Notes: a model not told the origin generated them from the sequence alone. A stretch of 53,406 nt of DNA from an uncultured Porphyromonadaceae bacterium (GCA_900550645.1 URTA01000009.1:1-53406); one strand, 5' to 3'; numbered from the stretch's first letter, positions 15,925 to 25,651 are shown. Translations and numbers: made by a program.

Positions 15925-17103
15925 ATGGACAATCAGCCTAAGAGAATATCCATACTCGGCAGCACCGGGAGCATCGGGACGCAGACGTTGGACATCATTG
16001 CGGACAACCCGTCGCTGTTCCGTGCCGAGATACTGACTGCCAACCGCAACGCGGAGCTGGCATGCCGTCAGGCGCGTCAGTTCCGTCCGCGCATAGTCGT
16101 CATGGCAGACGATGAGGCGTATCGTCGTGTGAGTGACGACCTGTTCGGCACGGGCATCGAGGTGCGCGGCGGCGCGGACGCTATCGCCGAAGTCGCTGCT
16201 GACGGCTGTGCAGACACTGTCGTCACTGCGCTTGTCGGCTACAGCGGCCTCGTCCCCACACTTGCCGCTATCGATGCCGGCAAGACCGTCGCCCTCGCCA
16301 ACAAGGAAACTCTCGTTGTAGGCGGCGAAATAGTCAATGACCACCTGTCTCGCTCCAAATCACGCATACTTCCCGTTGACAGCGAACACTCGGCGATATT
16401 TCAGTGTCTCAACGGCGAGCGTACACGCGAGGCCTCGCGCATCATACTTACCGCAAGCGGAGGCCCGTTCCGTACGCTGACTGCGGAGGAGCTGGAAAAC
16501 GTAACCGTGGAACGGGCTCTTCACAACCCCAACTGGGACATGGGGGCGAAAGTGACCATTGACTCGGCATCAATGATGAACAAGGGGTTTGAGATGATCG
16601 AGGCGCATTGGCTCTTCGGCTGTCCGACGGACTGCATTGACATCGTGGTGCATCCGCAGTCGGTCATACACTCGATGGTCGAGTTTCAGGACGGCTCGGT
16701 AATGGCGCAGATGGCAGTGCCTGACATGCACCTGCCCATACAGTACGCGCTCGGATGGCCGGACCGATTGCCCGCACCGCACATGGAGCGGCTGTCGCTG
16801 TCGCGCTACGGCACCCTGTCGTTTGAAGAGCCGGACAGGCGGAAGTTCCCGCTGCTGCAATACGCCTTTGACGCTATTGCCACCGGCGGCAACAAGCCGT
16901 GCGTGCTCAATGCCGCCAACGAGATAGCCGTAGCCGCGTTCCTGCGCGGCGAGATACGGTTTACACAGATGCCAGAAGTGGTGGCACAGGCCATGGCGGA
17001 AGAGCAGTTCTTGCAGAGCATAACCCTCGACGACCTGGTGCAGTCCAACAAGTCGGCACGCGCACGCGCCGCAGAGATTGTCAAACGAATACACAACAAG
17101 TAA
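15925..17103 (+). CDS. dxr: 1-deoxy-D-xylulose-5-phosphate reductoisomerase
   Basis: 392 aa, the family's usual length. It converts DXP to MEP with NADPH, the committed step of the MEP isoprenoid pathway. The NADPH fold starts ISILGSTGSIGTQTLD. ALANKETLVVGG, LPVDSEHSAIFQ (metal-binding D and E) and TASGGPFR are conserved, followed by NPNWDMGAKVTIDSASMMNK and the HPQSVIHSMVEF flap. It heads a plus-strand cluster with rseP 23 nt downstream, a pairing common in many bacteria. Confidence 0.98.
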   Translation: MDNQPKRISILGSTGSIGTQTLDIIADNPSLFRAEILTANRNAELACRQARQFRPRIVVMADDEAYRRVSDDLFGTGIEVRGGADAIAEVAADGCADTVVTALVGYSGLVPTLAAIDAGKTVALANKETLVVGGEIVNDHLSRSKSRILPVDSEHSAIFQCLNGERTREASRIILTASGGPFRTLTAEELENVTVERALHNPNWDMGAKVTIDSASMMNKGFEMIEAHWLFGCPTDCIDIVVHPQSVIHSMVEFQDGSVMAQMAVPDMHLPIQYALGWPDRLPAPHMERLSLSRYGTLSFEEPDRRKFPLLQYAFDAIATGGNKPCVLNAANEIAVAAFLRGEIRFTQMPEVVAQAMAEEQFLQSITLDDLVQSNKSARARAAEIVKRIHNK

Positions 17104-17126
17104 ACACACACAACATCCCCGCATTA

Positions 17127-18554
17127 ATGGAGACATTCCTGATAAAAGCAGCACAACTCATCCTCGCCTTTGCCATACTCGTGATAATCCACGAGTTCGG
17201 GCATTTCCTCTTCGCCCGCATCTTCGGCATCAAGGTCGAAAAGTTCTACATATTCTTCAACCCCTGGTTCTCGATAGTAAAATGGTTCCCGAAGCGGTAC
17301 ATCGGCTTTTTCAACAAGAAGAAAAAGCTGTCCCAATACCGCGAAGAGGACGACGACACGCCGGAGAAGAAGTCCTTTTGGGGCAACACGGAATACGGGC
17401 TCGGTTGGCTACCGTTGGGCGGCTACTGCAAGATAGCCGGCATGATAGACGAGTCCATGGACACGGAACAGATGAAACAGCCGCCCAAGGACTGGGAGTT
17501 CCGCAGCAAGCCGGCATGGCAGCGGCTGCTGGTGATGGTGGCTGGCGTACTGTTCAACTTCATCCTCGCCATTGTCATCTACGCGGGCATCGTCTTTGCC
17601 GAAGGAGAGCAGTATGTGCCTTTCAATGAGGCTAAAATGGGTATGGTGTACTCGCCGGCAGCTCAAAAAATCGGCTTCTGTGACGGAGATGTTCCGCTGA
17701 CGGCAGACGGCAAGGCCCTCGACGACCCCAACAAGGCGACCATGTCAATGGTACAGGCCTCGGAGGTAACAGTGTTGCGCAGCGGCAAGGACACCGTGCA
17801 AATCAAAATACCCGAAAAATTCATCTTCCGCCTCGACGAGGAGATGAAAGCGGGCAAGACTAACATCAATTTCATGACATACCGCCTCCCGGTGCGTGTG
17901 ACACAAGTCGTTACCGGCGAGGGTGCAGCCAAAGGAGGCGTGATGACAGGCGACCGAATTGTAGCCGTAGACACAATTGCTACACCGTCGCTCGACCGTT
18001 TCTTCCCCGCTCTTGAAGGCAAGGGAGGCAAGGATGTTACTCTGACCATATTGCGTGCCGGCAACGACACCGTCCGCACCAAAGTCCACCTGAATGACGC
18101 TGCCAAGATGGGCATCGGCCTCGAAATCAACCCCGCAGAGTTCTTCGAGTCAGAACAGATTAGCTACAACATTTTCCAGTCCATACCGCGCGGCATTGAG
18201 CTCGGCGTGAACCGCCTGACATCATACGTTTCCTCTATGAAACTGATTTTCACTAAGGAGGGAGCGACAAGCATCGGCGGTTTCGGTGCGATAGGCAGCA
18301 TATTCCCGGAGTCGTGGAACTGGCTGGCGTTCTGGAACATAGCAGCATTCCTCTCCGTAGCTCTCGCGTTCATGAACATACTGCCGATACCGGCACTCGA
18401 CGGCGGACACGTCCTCTTCCTGCTCTATGAGGTGATATTCCGCCGCAAGCCGAGCGACAAGTTCCTCGAATATGCGCAATGGGTGGGCATGATACTGCTG
18501 CTTGGACTGCTCATTTACGCCAACGGCATGGACATAATCCGTCTGTTCAAATAA
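17127..18554 (+). CDS. rseP: RIP metalloprotease RseP (site-2 protease)
   Basis: A 475-aa intramembrane zinc protease. The catalytic HEFGH is at residues 22-26 in TM1. TM2 starts around WQRLLVMVAGVLFNFILA. A periplasmic PDZ region follows (GGVMTGDRIVAVDTI), and the third zinc ligand is in NILPIPALDGGHVLF. Start 17127 (METFLIKAAQLIL) is chosen because it places HEFGH in the usual first helix; open frame upstream overlaps dxr. A charged insert of about 45 residues after TM1 (FFNKKKKLSQYREEDDDTPEK) occurs in Bacteroidetes members. The target anti-sigma factor is not in the window. Confidence 0.96.
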   Translation: METFLIKAAQLILAFAILVIIHEFGHFLFARIFGIKVEKFYIFFNPWFSIVKWFPKRYIGFFNKKKKLSQYREEDDDTPEKKSFWGNTEYGLGWLPLGGYCKIAGMIDESMDTEQMKQPPKDWEFRSKPAWQRLLVMVAGVLFNFILAIVIYAGIVFAEGEQYVPFNEAKMGMVYSPAAQKIGFCDGDVPLTADGKALDDPNKATMSMVQASEVTVLRSGKDTVQIKIPEKFIFRLDEEMKAGKTNINFMTYRLPVRVTQVVTGEGAAKGGVMTGDRIVAVDTIATPSLDRFFPALEGKGGKDVTLTILRAGNDTVRTKVHLNDAAKMGIGLEINPAEFFESEQISYNIFQSIPRGIELGVNRLTSYVSSMKLIFTKEGATSIGGFGAIGSIFPESWNWLAFWNIAAFLSVALAFMNILPIPALDGGHVLFLLYEVIFRRKPSDKFLEYAQWVGMILLLGLLIYANGMDIIRLFK

Positions 18555-18576
18555 CCCCTCAACGACACACAAGACC

Positions 18577-19761
18577 ATGGCATATAAGGATATAGTACTC
18601 AAAAAAGGAAAAGACGAATCGCTGCGGCGTTTTCACCCGTGGGTTTTCTCCGGAGCAGTCGCACGCATGGACGACGGCATCGAGGAGGGTGACCGCGTGC
18701 GTGTGGTGACTGCCGAAGGCGAGACCATAGGAATCGGGCATTTCCAGATAGGCAGCATCACCGTGCGTATGCTACAGTTCGGAGCAGAAGACATTGCCGA
18801 CGATTTCTATGCGCGGCGGCTGCGTGACGCATTCGCGCTGCGCCACTCGCTGGGGCTGATGCGCGAGGACAACAACTGCTACCGTCTCGTGCACGGCGAG
18901 GGGGATTTCCTGCCTGGCCTGATAATCGACATTTACGGCGACACCGCCGTGATGCAAGCCCATTCGCCGGGCATGCACTTCGACCGCATGGCAATAGCCG
19001 ACGCGCTCACAGAACTCGACGGCGCGGGAATACGCAATGTCTACTACAAGAGCGAGACTACCCTTCCCTACAAGGCGCACCTCGACCCGCAGAACGACTA
19101 CATCGTGGGCAAATATGACGGCTGCATAGCCGTCGAGAACGGGTTGCGCTTCAACATCGACTGGCTGCGCGGGCAGAAGACCGGCTTCTTCATCGACCAG
19201 CGCGACAACCGCAGCCTGCTCGAGAGCCTCTCCGCCGGGCGCAACGTGCTTAACATGTTCTGCTACACCGGAGGCTTCTCCGTCTATGCCATGCGCGGAG
19301 GCGCGCTGAAAGTGGACTCGGTGGACTCGTCAGCCAAGGCGGCTGCGCTCACCGACGCTAATGTGGAGGCCAACTTCCCCGGCGACACGCGCCACACCAC
19401 ACACGCCGTTGACGCATTCAAGTATCTTGCAGACATGCCCGACGGCGAATACGACCTTATCATCCTCGACCCGCCGGCGTTTGCCAAGCACCGCTCTGCC
19501 ATCAAGCGCGGGCTGATAGGCTACCGGCGACTGAACGCCAAGGCTTTCGAGAAGATACGCCCCGGCGGCATCCTCTTCACCTTCTCGTGTTCGCAGGCTG
19601 TGACACGCGAGCAGTTCCGCCTCGCGGTGTTCAGCGCAGCAGCGCAGTCACAGCGCCATGTGCGCATACTCCACCAGCTGTCGCAGCCGGCCGACCATCC
19701 CATAGACATCTGCCACCCCGAGGGAGAATACCTCAAGGGGCTTGTCCTGTATGTCGAATGA
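18577..19761 (+). CDS. class I rRNA m5C methyltransferase (RlmI-like)
   Basis: 394 aa. The N-terminal PUA domain (HPWVFSGAVARM) is followed by an EEHEE-type middle domain and a Rossmann methyltransferase. It carries NMFCYTGGFSVYAM (SAM motif I), LDPPAF and the FSCSQ cysteine loop of m5C enzymes. The family includes RlmI, which methylates C1962 of 23S rRNA in E. coli; the exact target here is inferred. It begins 22 nt after rseP, in the same transcription unit. Confidence 0.9.
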   Translation: MAYKDIVLKKGKDESLRRFHPWVFSGAVARMDDGIEEGDRVRVVTAEGETIGIGHFQIGSITVRMLQFGAEDIADDFYARRLRDAFALRHSLGLMREDNNCYRLVHGEGDFLPGLIIDIYGDTAVMQAHSPGMHFDRMAIADALTELDGAGIRNVYYKSETTLPYKAHLDPQNDYIVGKYDGCIAVENGLRFNIDWLRGQKTGFFIDQRDNRSLLESLSAGRNVLNMFCYTGGFSVYAMRGGALKVDSVDSSAKAAALTDANVEANFPGDTRHTTHAVDAFKYLADMPDGEYDLIILDPPAFAKHRSAIKRGLIGYRRLNAKAFEKIRPGGILFTFSCSQAVTREQFRLAVFSAAAQSQRHVRILHQLSQPADHPIDICHPEGEYLKGLVLYVE

Positions 19762-19810
19762 CACTCTCAACCCCAAGAAACACAACACATAACACATAAA
19801 AATCAAATTC

Positions 19811-21832
19811 ATGAACAAACTTATTCCGACCATGATTCTGGGTTCTTGCATGACCCTGAGTCTCCACGCAGTCGAGAACAAGGATTTCAATTACCACGTT
19901 GACCGGTTCGCCGATATCGAGGTGCTCCGCTACGAGGTGCCTGACTTCAACAGCCTCTCACTGCAACAGAAAACGATGCTCTACTACCTCTCGCAAGCTG
20001 CACAGGCCGGCCGCGACATCATCTGGGACCAGCACGGCAAGTACAACCTGCAGATACGCCGCGTACTCGAGGCTATCTACACCTCTTACAACGGCGACAA
20101 GAACTCCGCAGACTTCAAGGCCTTCGAGAAATACCTCAAGCAGGTATGGTTCGGCAACGGCATCTACCACCACTACTCTACCGACAAGTTCACTCCCGAG
20201 TTCTCCAAGGAGTTCTTCATCGAGCAGGTGAACGCGCTGCCGGCTGACAAGCTGCACCTCTGCTGCAAGCAGACTCGCGAGCAGCTCATCGAGACGCTCG
20301 TCCCCGTAATCTTCGACCCCACGCTCCTCGCCAAGGGCGTGAACCAGGACGGAACCCAGGACGTTGTAGCAACCTCTGCATTCAACCTCTACGATGGCGT
20401 GACACAGAAAGAAGTGGAAGACTACTACGCCAAAATCAAAGACCCCAACGACCCGACCCCCATCTCATACGGCCTTAACGCCAAGGTGGTCAAGAAGGAC
20501 GGCAAAGTGGTTGAGGAGAAATACCACCTCACAGGCCTCTACGGCCCGGCTATCGCGCAGATCATCTACTGGCTCGACATGGCGAAGAACGTGGCTGAAA
20601 ACGACGCGCAACGCCAGTACATCACCAAGCTCATAGACTTCTACGTAACCGGCGACCTCAAGCTCTTTGACGAATATTCAATACTCTGGGCAGAAGACAC
20701 CAAGAGCGACATCGACTTCGTAAACGGATTCATTGAGAGCTACGGCGACCCCCTCGGCATGACTGGCTCTTGGGAATCATACGTCAACTTCAAGAACGCC
20801 AAGTCATCAGCTCGCACAGAGACCATCTCAAGCAACGCGCAGTGGTTTGAGGACCATTCTCCCGTTGACCCGCGCTTCCGCAAGCCGCACGTCAAGGGCG
20901 TTTCTGCCAAGGTAATCACCGCTGCTATGCTCGCCGGCGACGCATACCCCTCAACGGCTATCGGCATCAACCTCCCCAACGCCAACTGGATACGCGCTGC
21001 TCACGGCTCCAAGTCGGTAACACTCGAGAACATCACGGAGGCTTACGAAATGGCTTCGCACGGCAACGGCTTCAACGAGGAGTTCGTAATCGATGAGCCT
21101 ACACGCAAGCTCATGGAGGACTACCTCTACATCACCGACATGCTCCACACCGACCTGCACGAGTGCCTCGGCCACGCTTCAGGCCAGCTCATGCCGGGCG
21201 TTGACCCTGACGCTCTCAAAGAGAACGGTTCTGCTCTCGAAGAGGCTCGCGCCGACCTGTTCGCGCTCTACTACCTCGCCGACCCGAAACTCATCGAACT
21301 CGGCATCCTCGACAATCCCGACGCTTACAAGGCCGAATACTACAAGTATATGCTCAACGGCCTCATGACACAGCTCAACCGCATCGAGCCGGGCAAGGAC
21401 ATCGAGGAGGCCCACATGCGCAACCGCCAGCTCATCGCCCGCTACATCCTCGACAAGGGCAAGAAGGACAAGGTGGTCGAACTCGTCAAGAAGAAAGGCA
21501 AGACTTTCGTCAAGATAAACGACTACAAGAAGATGCGTGCACTCATCGCTGACCTCCTCGCCGAGATACAGCGCATCAAGAGCGAAGGCGACTACAAGGC
21601 CGGCAACGACCTCATCAACAAGTATGCTGTAAAGGTTGACCCCAAACTCCACAAGGAAGTCCTCGAGCGCATACAGAAGCTCAACATACCTCCCTACCGT
21701 GGATTTGTAAACCCGAAATACAACGTCACCTACGACGCTAACGGCAACATAACCGACATAACGCTCGACTACACCGAGAGCTATGTTGACCAGATGCTCC
21801 GCCTCAGCCGCGACTTCTCAACCCTCAAGTAA
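19811..21832 (+). CDS. dipeptidyl-peptidase III (family M49)
   Basis: A 673-aa zinc exopeptidase releasing N-terminal dipeptides. The M49 zinc motif is HECLGH at residues 450-455, with the third ligand in EEARAD (E478). The Cys in the motif is typical of bacterial rather than human (HELLGH) enzymes. A probable signal peptide (MNKLIPTMILGSCMTLSLHA) suggests periplasmic export. The C-terminus, with YKKMRALIADLL and PPYRGFVNPKY, is complete. It starts 49 nt after the methyltransferase gene and is followed by a terminator. Confidence 0.95.
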   Translation: MNKLIPTMILGSCMTLSLHAVENKDFNYHVDRFADIEVLRYEVPDFNSLSLQQKTMLYYLSQAAQAGRDIIWDQHGKYNLQIRRVLEAIYTSYNGDKNSADFKAFEKYLKQVWFGNGIYHHYSTDKFTPEFSKEFFIEQVNALPADKLHLCCKQTREQLIETLVPVIFDPTLLAKGVNQDGTQDVVATSAFNLYDGVTQKEVEDYYAKIKDPNDPTPISYGLNAKVVKKDGKVVEEKYHLTGLYGPAIAQIIYWLDMAKNVAENDAQRQYITKLIDFYVTGDLKLFDEYSILWAEDTKSDIDFVNGFIESYGDPLGMTGSWESYVNFKNAKSSARTETISSNAQWFEDHSPVDPRFRKPHVKGVSAKVITAAMLAGDAYPSTAIGINLPNANWIRAAHGSKSVTLENITEAYEMASHGNGFNEEFVIDEPTRKLMEDYLYITDMLHTDLHECLGHASGQLMPGVDPDALKENGSALEEARADLFALYYLADPKLIELGILDNPDAYKAEYYKYMLNGLMTQLNRIEPGKDIEEAHMRNRQLIARYILDKGKKDKVVELVKKKGKTFVKINDYKKMRALIADLLAEIQRIKSEGDYKAGNDLINKYAVKVDPKLHKEVLERIQKLNIPPYRGFVNPKYNVTYDANGNITDITLDYTESYVDQMLRLSRDFSTLK

Positions 21833-21855
21833 GCGAACACACGTTTCACCCGATA

Positions 21856-21893
21856 CAAAAGTCCTTGGGGCATCTCCGCCCCGGGGACTTTTG
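21856..21893 (+). terminator. intrinsic terminator after dipeptidyl-peptidase III
   Basis: A long GC-rich stem with outer arms CAAAAGTCC (21856-21864) and GGACTTTTG (21885-21893) and an inner GGGGC/GCCCC. The T-rich 3' arm fits termination on the plus strand. Confidence 0.8.
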
Positions 21894-21910
21894 GCAAATA
21901 AACCGATGAC

Positions 21911-22345
21911 ATGAACGACACTGAACTGAACGAGACGCTGCGCGGCATCAAGCAGCAGTTTTTCGCATACCGCAACGGCATCCTCGCCGAACAGCTGCGC
22001 GGAGCCGGCTCGCCCTGCCAGGTACTATTCGGACTGAACGTGCCGCAGATAGCGGCCATAGCCCGCCAGCTAACACCCTCTGCAGAGCTGGCAGAGGCTC
22101 TGTGGGCTGACCGGAACGTGCGCGAGTCGCGGCTGCTGGCATGCTACCTGTTCCCGCGAGACACCGACGCTGCCCGCGCCGAGCAGCTGATGCTCGGTGT
22201 GCAGACACCCGAAGAGGGGGACATGCTCTGTTTCAGGCTGTTGAAACACCGCCCCGAGGCACGGCAGCTGGTCGACAAATACGCCGGCAGTGGCAACGCC
22301 CTGACAGCCTACACAGCCCGCTCGCTCGCCCGTCACCTCGAATGA
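21911..22345 (+). CDS. short AlkD-like HEAT-repeat protein
   Basis: 144 aa, all helical, with HEAT-like pairs such as VPQIAAIARQL, LAEALWADRNVRESRLLACYLF and GDMLCFRLLKHRPEA. The NVRESRLLA segment resembles DNA alkylation repair (AlkD/YhaZ-type) proteins, which are usually 210-240 aa. This one lacks the N-terminal helices and may be a scaffold rather than a glycosylase. It follows the dipeptidyl-peptidase terminator by 18 nt, so it may need its own promoter or rely on read-through. Confidence 0.65.
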   Translation: MNDTELNETLRGIKQQFFAYRNGILAEQLRGAGSPCQVLFGLNVPQIAAIARQLTPSAELAEALWADRNVRESRLLACYLFPRDTDAARAEQLMLGVQTPEEGDMLCFRLLKHRPEARQLVDKYAGSGNALTAYTARSLARHLE

Positions 22346-22358
22346 CCCGAAACAAACG

Positions 22359-22386
22359 CAGGGAGAACCGTCGCCGGCTCTCCCTG
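22359..22386 (+). terminator. possible terminator after AlkD-like gene
   Basis: 8-bp arms CAGGGAGA/TCTCCCTG around a 12-nt GC-rich loop, with only a short T-poor tail. The function is less certain than for the other terminators. Confidence 0.45.
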
Positions 22387-22599
22387 TGAATTTCCATTAT
22401 AAACTATATCTAACCAAACTAACCTGAGATTTCCCTTCTCACGAAGAGTACTCTTACCAATTGCTTTACCTATACAACGCCCCAGCCCCGAAAATGTTTG
22501 CGCCGCCTCTAAATCGGCTCAACATCCTCCAACTAAACGATCCATATCATTCCCGTTTATTGGCTTTGACCAAGCATCACGAACGTCAATCTCCGATTG

Positions 22600-23853
22600 T
22601 CAATAGTTCGTTATCAACAGGTGGGTGACTTTCTTCTCGTTTCGGTTCATGAAACTCACCACATATTCTTTGTCAAAGCTGCGTATGTTTATGCCAGGCT
22701 GGTTATAAAGGCTGAAAATGAAGTCTGTATTCTTTATTACCAGCATCCATTTGGCACGACATTCATTTATCAAATACTTGGCAAGCCTTGACTGGTCTTC
22801 TTTTGTGAAGTCGTGTTGTGCGTATGTGCTGAACTCGCTGTCGTACGGAGGGTCGAGGAACACAAAGTCCTCACTGGATGGACCAACCGTCTTCAGGAAC
22901 TCTTCGAAGTCCAAATTATACAGCTTCGCATCGGAAAAATGGCGCAACACTGGAGCTGACTTATAATATGCTGTTTTCTTTGAAAGCAGTTTGCTGTTGT
23001 AGGCAATGCCTCCGTACGGCACATTGAAATCACCTTTGCTGCTGTACCTGAACATTCCGCTATATGCGTAGTTGCGCATGAAAAAGAAAAGCGCACAATG
23101 GAGTATCGGATTTTCCTGTGCCAAAACACGGTCATTGTACAGATGTCTATAGTACATATAGACTGCGCTTTTGATAGCCGTTTCAATGTTGTCTGTCAGA
23201 TCCTCGTCAGGCAGCAGATGCTTCTCCAGTTCCAATTTGCGCATACGTGTCATCTTGCGGAAAATGTTGGTCTCCATTTCCTTAACAAGTACATCTGAAC
23301 TCTCGTTATTTCTAATTGACGAAATGTTCCGTATGTCAGATTTTCGTTCAACACAGAAACTGTGTACCGTGTTCTTCAAATCCGGTGATGACAATATTCC
23401 TTTCCTGTATTGCAAATACATTTCTGTCAAAGCACCATTCTTCTCAAAGAACGCGACTGCGTTTTTCCACGAAACATCCATCAAGTCCACGAAGTGAAAA
23501 AACTGTTTGTCAGATGAAGCAATGCTGTTATACAGGCACATCAACTCTTTTGAAAAGTCATTAATGTAGTATTCCCGAGCCTCGATGCCCATAAATACAG
23601 CTCCGCCTCCAACAAACGGCTCAAAATAACGCTGAAACTTGGGGATATTCGGGATTATGTATTTCAACTCCTTCTCTTTGCCGCCAGGCCATTTTATTAT
23701 CGGAGACAGTCCGGAGTAAACAGTGCCAGAAACAGGGGAGTTTTCCCCCATAACAGTTTCGCGCTCTCCAAAAAGCGTCTGTTGCCTTGGAAAGCAATAC
23801 TTAGTGCCAAAATCAGATTTACTGGCAACGGTTGTCACATTTTCGTATGGCAT
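22600..23853 (-). CDS. D12-class adenine-specific DNA methyltransferase (alpha type, M1)
   Basis: A 417-aa Dam-like enzyme. SAM motif IKWPGGKEKEL and FVGGGAVF come first, then a long target-recognition region, then DPPYDSEFSTYAQHDF, which is the alpha-class order. An N-terminal extension of about 50 residues precedes the Dam core. Start 23853 is kept because it lies 5 nt after the M2 stop. It is the last gene of a nuclease-M2-M1 operon and should protect host DNA. Codon use is visibly more AT-rich than in flanking housekeeping genes, suggesting acquisition. Dam-family kinship hints at a GATC-type site, but the specificity is not proven. Confidence 0.88.
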   Translation of the reverse strand: MPYENVTTVASKSDFGTKYCFPRQQTLFGERETVMGENSPVSGTVYSGLSPIIKWPGGKEKELKYIIPNIPKFQRYFEPFVGGGAVFMGIEAREYYINDFSKELMCLYNSIASSDKQFFHFVDLMDVSWKNAVAFFEKNGALTEMYLQYRKGILSSPDLKNTVHSFCVERKSDIRNISSIRNNESSDVLVKEMETNIFRKMTRMRKLELEKHLLPDEDLTDNIETAIKSAVYMYYRHLYNDRVLAQENPILHCALFFFMRNYAYSGMFRYSSKGDFNVPYGGIAYNSKLLSKKTAYYKSAPVLRHFSDAKLYNLDFEEFLKTVGPSSEDFVFLDPPYDSEFSTYAQHDFTKEDQSRLAKYLINECRAKWMLVIKNTDFIFSLYNQPGINIRSFDKEYVVSFMNRNEKKVTHLLITNY

Positions 23854-23858
23854 ATCAA

Positions 23859-24599
23859 CTAAATATTAATGCTGCTCACGGTGCTGTCTATGCGCTCCTT
23901 GGCAGCATCATAATACTCCTTTTCAAGTTCCACGCCGATAAAACGCCTGTCAAGTTCCAATGCTGCCACACCAGTAGAGCCGACTCCCATAAACGGGTCA
24001 AAGACTATGTCGTCTTTATTGGAGGAGATGGTTATAATTTTTTTTAGTATAGCTACTGGTTTTTGTGTCGGGTGTTTCGGATTGCTCAACCGTTCAGGCC
24101 TCATGCAGATTGGACTTTCCAAGAAATTGTGCATTTCCTTTTGGGAGATAAAGTTCCATGTATGTCTTTTGTTCCAGCACGTGAAAATCATCTCGCAACT
24201 GTTCAAAAATCCAGCCTTGAAAATCTTCGGAGCGGGGTTCGTTTTATGCCATATCATGAAATTGGACGTGTCAAACCGATGATCGAGACAATCATACCAC
24301 CGTCCAAGTTGATTATATGACGTGAAAATGAACAGGTTTCCTGTAGGCTTGAGTATGCGTACAAACTCGTCAGCCCATTCTGTGGGGTTAAACTCAACCA
24401 TATCCCATTCAGCCACATCATTGTTCATTGCAGAACGCCCCGGCAAGGGGATATTGCCAGTGGAATGTCGAGCCAAATTGTATGGAGGGTCTGTCAACAG
24501 CAAGTCAATGGAACTGTCGGGTATCCGCTTTATAACATCCTTGCTGTCAGCGTTGAGTACTCGTTTTCTCCAGTCCGTTTTGTCCATATACGCTGTCAT
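23859..24599 (-). CDS. adenine-specific DNA methyltransferase (beta type, M2)
   Basis: 246 aa with beta-class motif order: LLLTDPPYNLARH (catalytic) first, target recognition in the middle, HPTQKP, and DPFMGVGSTGVAA (SAM binding) near the C-terminus. DPPY rather than SPPY indicates N6-adenine chemistry. Its start overlaps the nuclease stop by 4 nt (ATGA), and its stop is 5 nt from the M1 start, so the trio is translationally coupled. Having a second methyltransferase of a different class recalls DpnII-like systems, where M2 protects single strands. Confidence 0.87.
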   Translation of the reverse strand: MTAYMDKTDWRKRVLNADSKDVIKRIPDSSIDLLLTDPPYNLARHSTGNIPLPGRSAMNNDVAEWDMVEFNPTEWADEFVRILKPTGNLFIFTSYNQLGRWYDCLDHRFDTSNFMIWHKTNPAPKIFKAGFLNSCEMIFTCWNKRHTWNFISQKEMHNFLESPICMRPERLSNPKHPTQKPVAILKKIITISSNKDDIVFDPFMGVGSTGVAALELDRRFIGVELEKEYYDAAKERIDSTVSSINI

Positions 24600-25417
24600 G
24601 GGAGGTAAACATTTTTGATGAGACCCAACGCTTCAACTATATAATGGGCATTCCGCTTATATTCGTCTATAATCATATCATAGCCCTTGTCGGATTTGCA
24701 CACGAAATTCCAAAACTTGCTGCTTATAAGCAGTTCGTCTTCTGCAAAGAATTGGCATACTCGACCTTGCTTCCAAGGCTTGCCTTCGCCATAACGATTG
24801 TATGCTGTGGCAAAGAACAATCTTATGTTCTCTTCAGAGCCGAGACCATTTGCAAGTATGCAATACTGCTCCAGCAGCGCCTCTTTCTCTGAACGAGCCT
24901 TCTTGCTGTCAAGGTCTCCGCCTATTTTAAGCTCTATCAGGTAGTGCATCCCCGTATTTGGGTCTTTTAGGTAGTAGTCACTCTCATGGCGTTTGCTATG
25001 TGAGGCAGACTCTGTCATTTGCGTTATCCCCTTGTAGTCGCTTGTTTGCGGCTTTTTATGGTTCGCCCCTTTCGTGTTCTTATACCTCTCGAGCAGTTCC
25101 GCAATGAAATCTGTCTGCGACTGGTATATTTCACCCTCTACATGTTGGCTTACCTCATAGTTCAATGAGGCGATGTTTATAGCCAACTTCTCGAGCATAT
25201 TTCCGAGGCTGCTGTCAAGGGAGCGAGCAAGCGCGGAATAGTACTGTATGTCAGGTCCGAGTGCTGCAATGAAAACATTGTGGATTTTCATGTTAATCAC
25301 ACCTTCGGGATCATCAACTTCTGAAATATGCCTGTCGGCAAAACCAGATGCGTATGACTGCACCGCCTGGCGGACAACAGCTCGGATTACCCTCTCATTA
25401 TTTTCTGTTATATCCAT
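24596..25417 (-). CDS. type II restriction endonuclease (TdeIII-like, PD-ExK)
   Basis: 273 aa. The nuclease core reads ESDYYLKDP, then HYLIELKIGGDLDSKKA, giving a D...ExK site, followed by FFATAYNRYGEGKPWKQGR. This set of blocks matches my memory of the TdeIII family, whose characterised members cut GGNCC. Linkage to two adenine methyltransferases is unusual for that specificity, so the recognition site here is open. It is the first gene of the operon, transcribed from the promoter at 25489-25519, and the coding region is AT-rich compared with its neighbours. Confidence 0.68.
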   Translation of the reverse strand: MDITENNERVIRAVVRQAVQSYASGFADRHISEVDDPEGVINMKIHNVFIAALGPDIQYYSALARSLDSSLGNMLEKLAINIASLNYEVSQHVEGEIYQSQTDFIAELLERYKNTKGANHKKPQTSDYKGITQMTESASHSKRHESDYYLKDPNTGMHYLIELKIGGDLDSKKARSEKEALLEQYCILANGLGSEENIRLFFATAYNRYGEGKPWKQGRVCQFFAEDELLISSKFWNFVCKSDKGYDMIIDEYKRNAHYIVEALGLIKNVYLP

Positions 25418-25488
25418 TATTGTTTATTGTTTCGGGCTTGAGGAACGTCAAGCCGCTGCACACTGCTGACAATAGACCAGCAGCATTG

Positions 25489-25519
25489 CAAAAATACTCA
25501 ATTCCTCCGAATTTGCAAA
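25489..25519 (-). promoter_or_regulatory. promoter of the restriction-modification operon
   Basis: Minus-strand -33 TTTG (25516-25519), 19-nt spacer, -7 TATTTTTG (25489-25496). The untranslated leader is about 65-70 nt. It diverges from the DUF4924-prfC promoter. Confidence 0.72.
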
Positions 25520-25613
25520 ATTCACGGCTGACGGCAACATCAAAGCGGCACTTATCTTCTTGAATTTGCGGCTCTTGATTCCGGCTGGAATTACTGAGTG
25601 GAAACGGGGCTTG

Positions 25614-25644
25614 TTGCACAGGTGCGGGGTTTTGAGTAATTTTG
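25614..25644 (+). promoter_or_regulatory. promoter of DUF4924-prfC
   Basis: -33 TTGC (25614-25617), 19-nt spacer, -7 TAATTTTG (25637-25644). Confidence 0.7.
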
Positions 25645-25651
25645 CACTGCT

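Noticed and set aside
22387..22599. Possible ncRNA or terminator between AlkD-like gene and restriction-modification operon
   Set aside because: Only a short CAATC/GATTG stem and no promoter; too weak to call.
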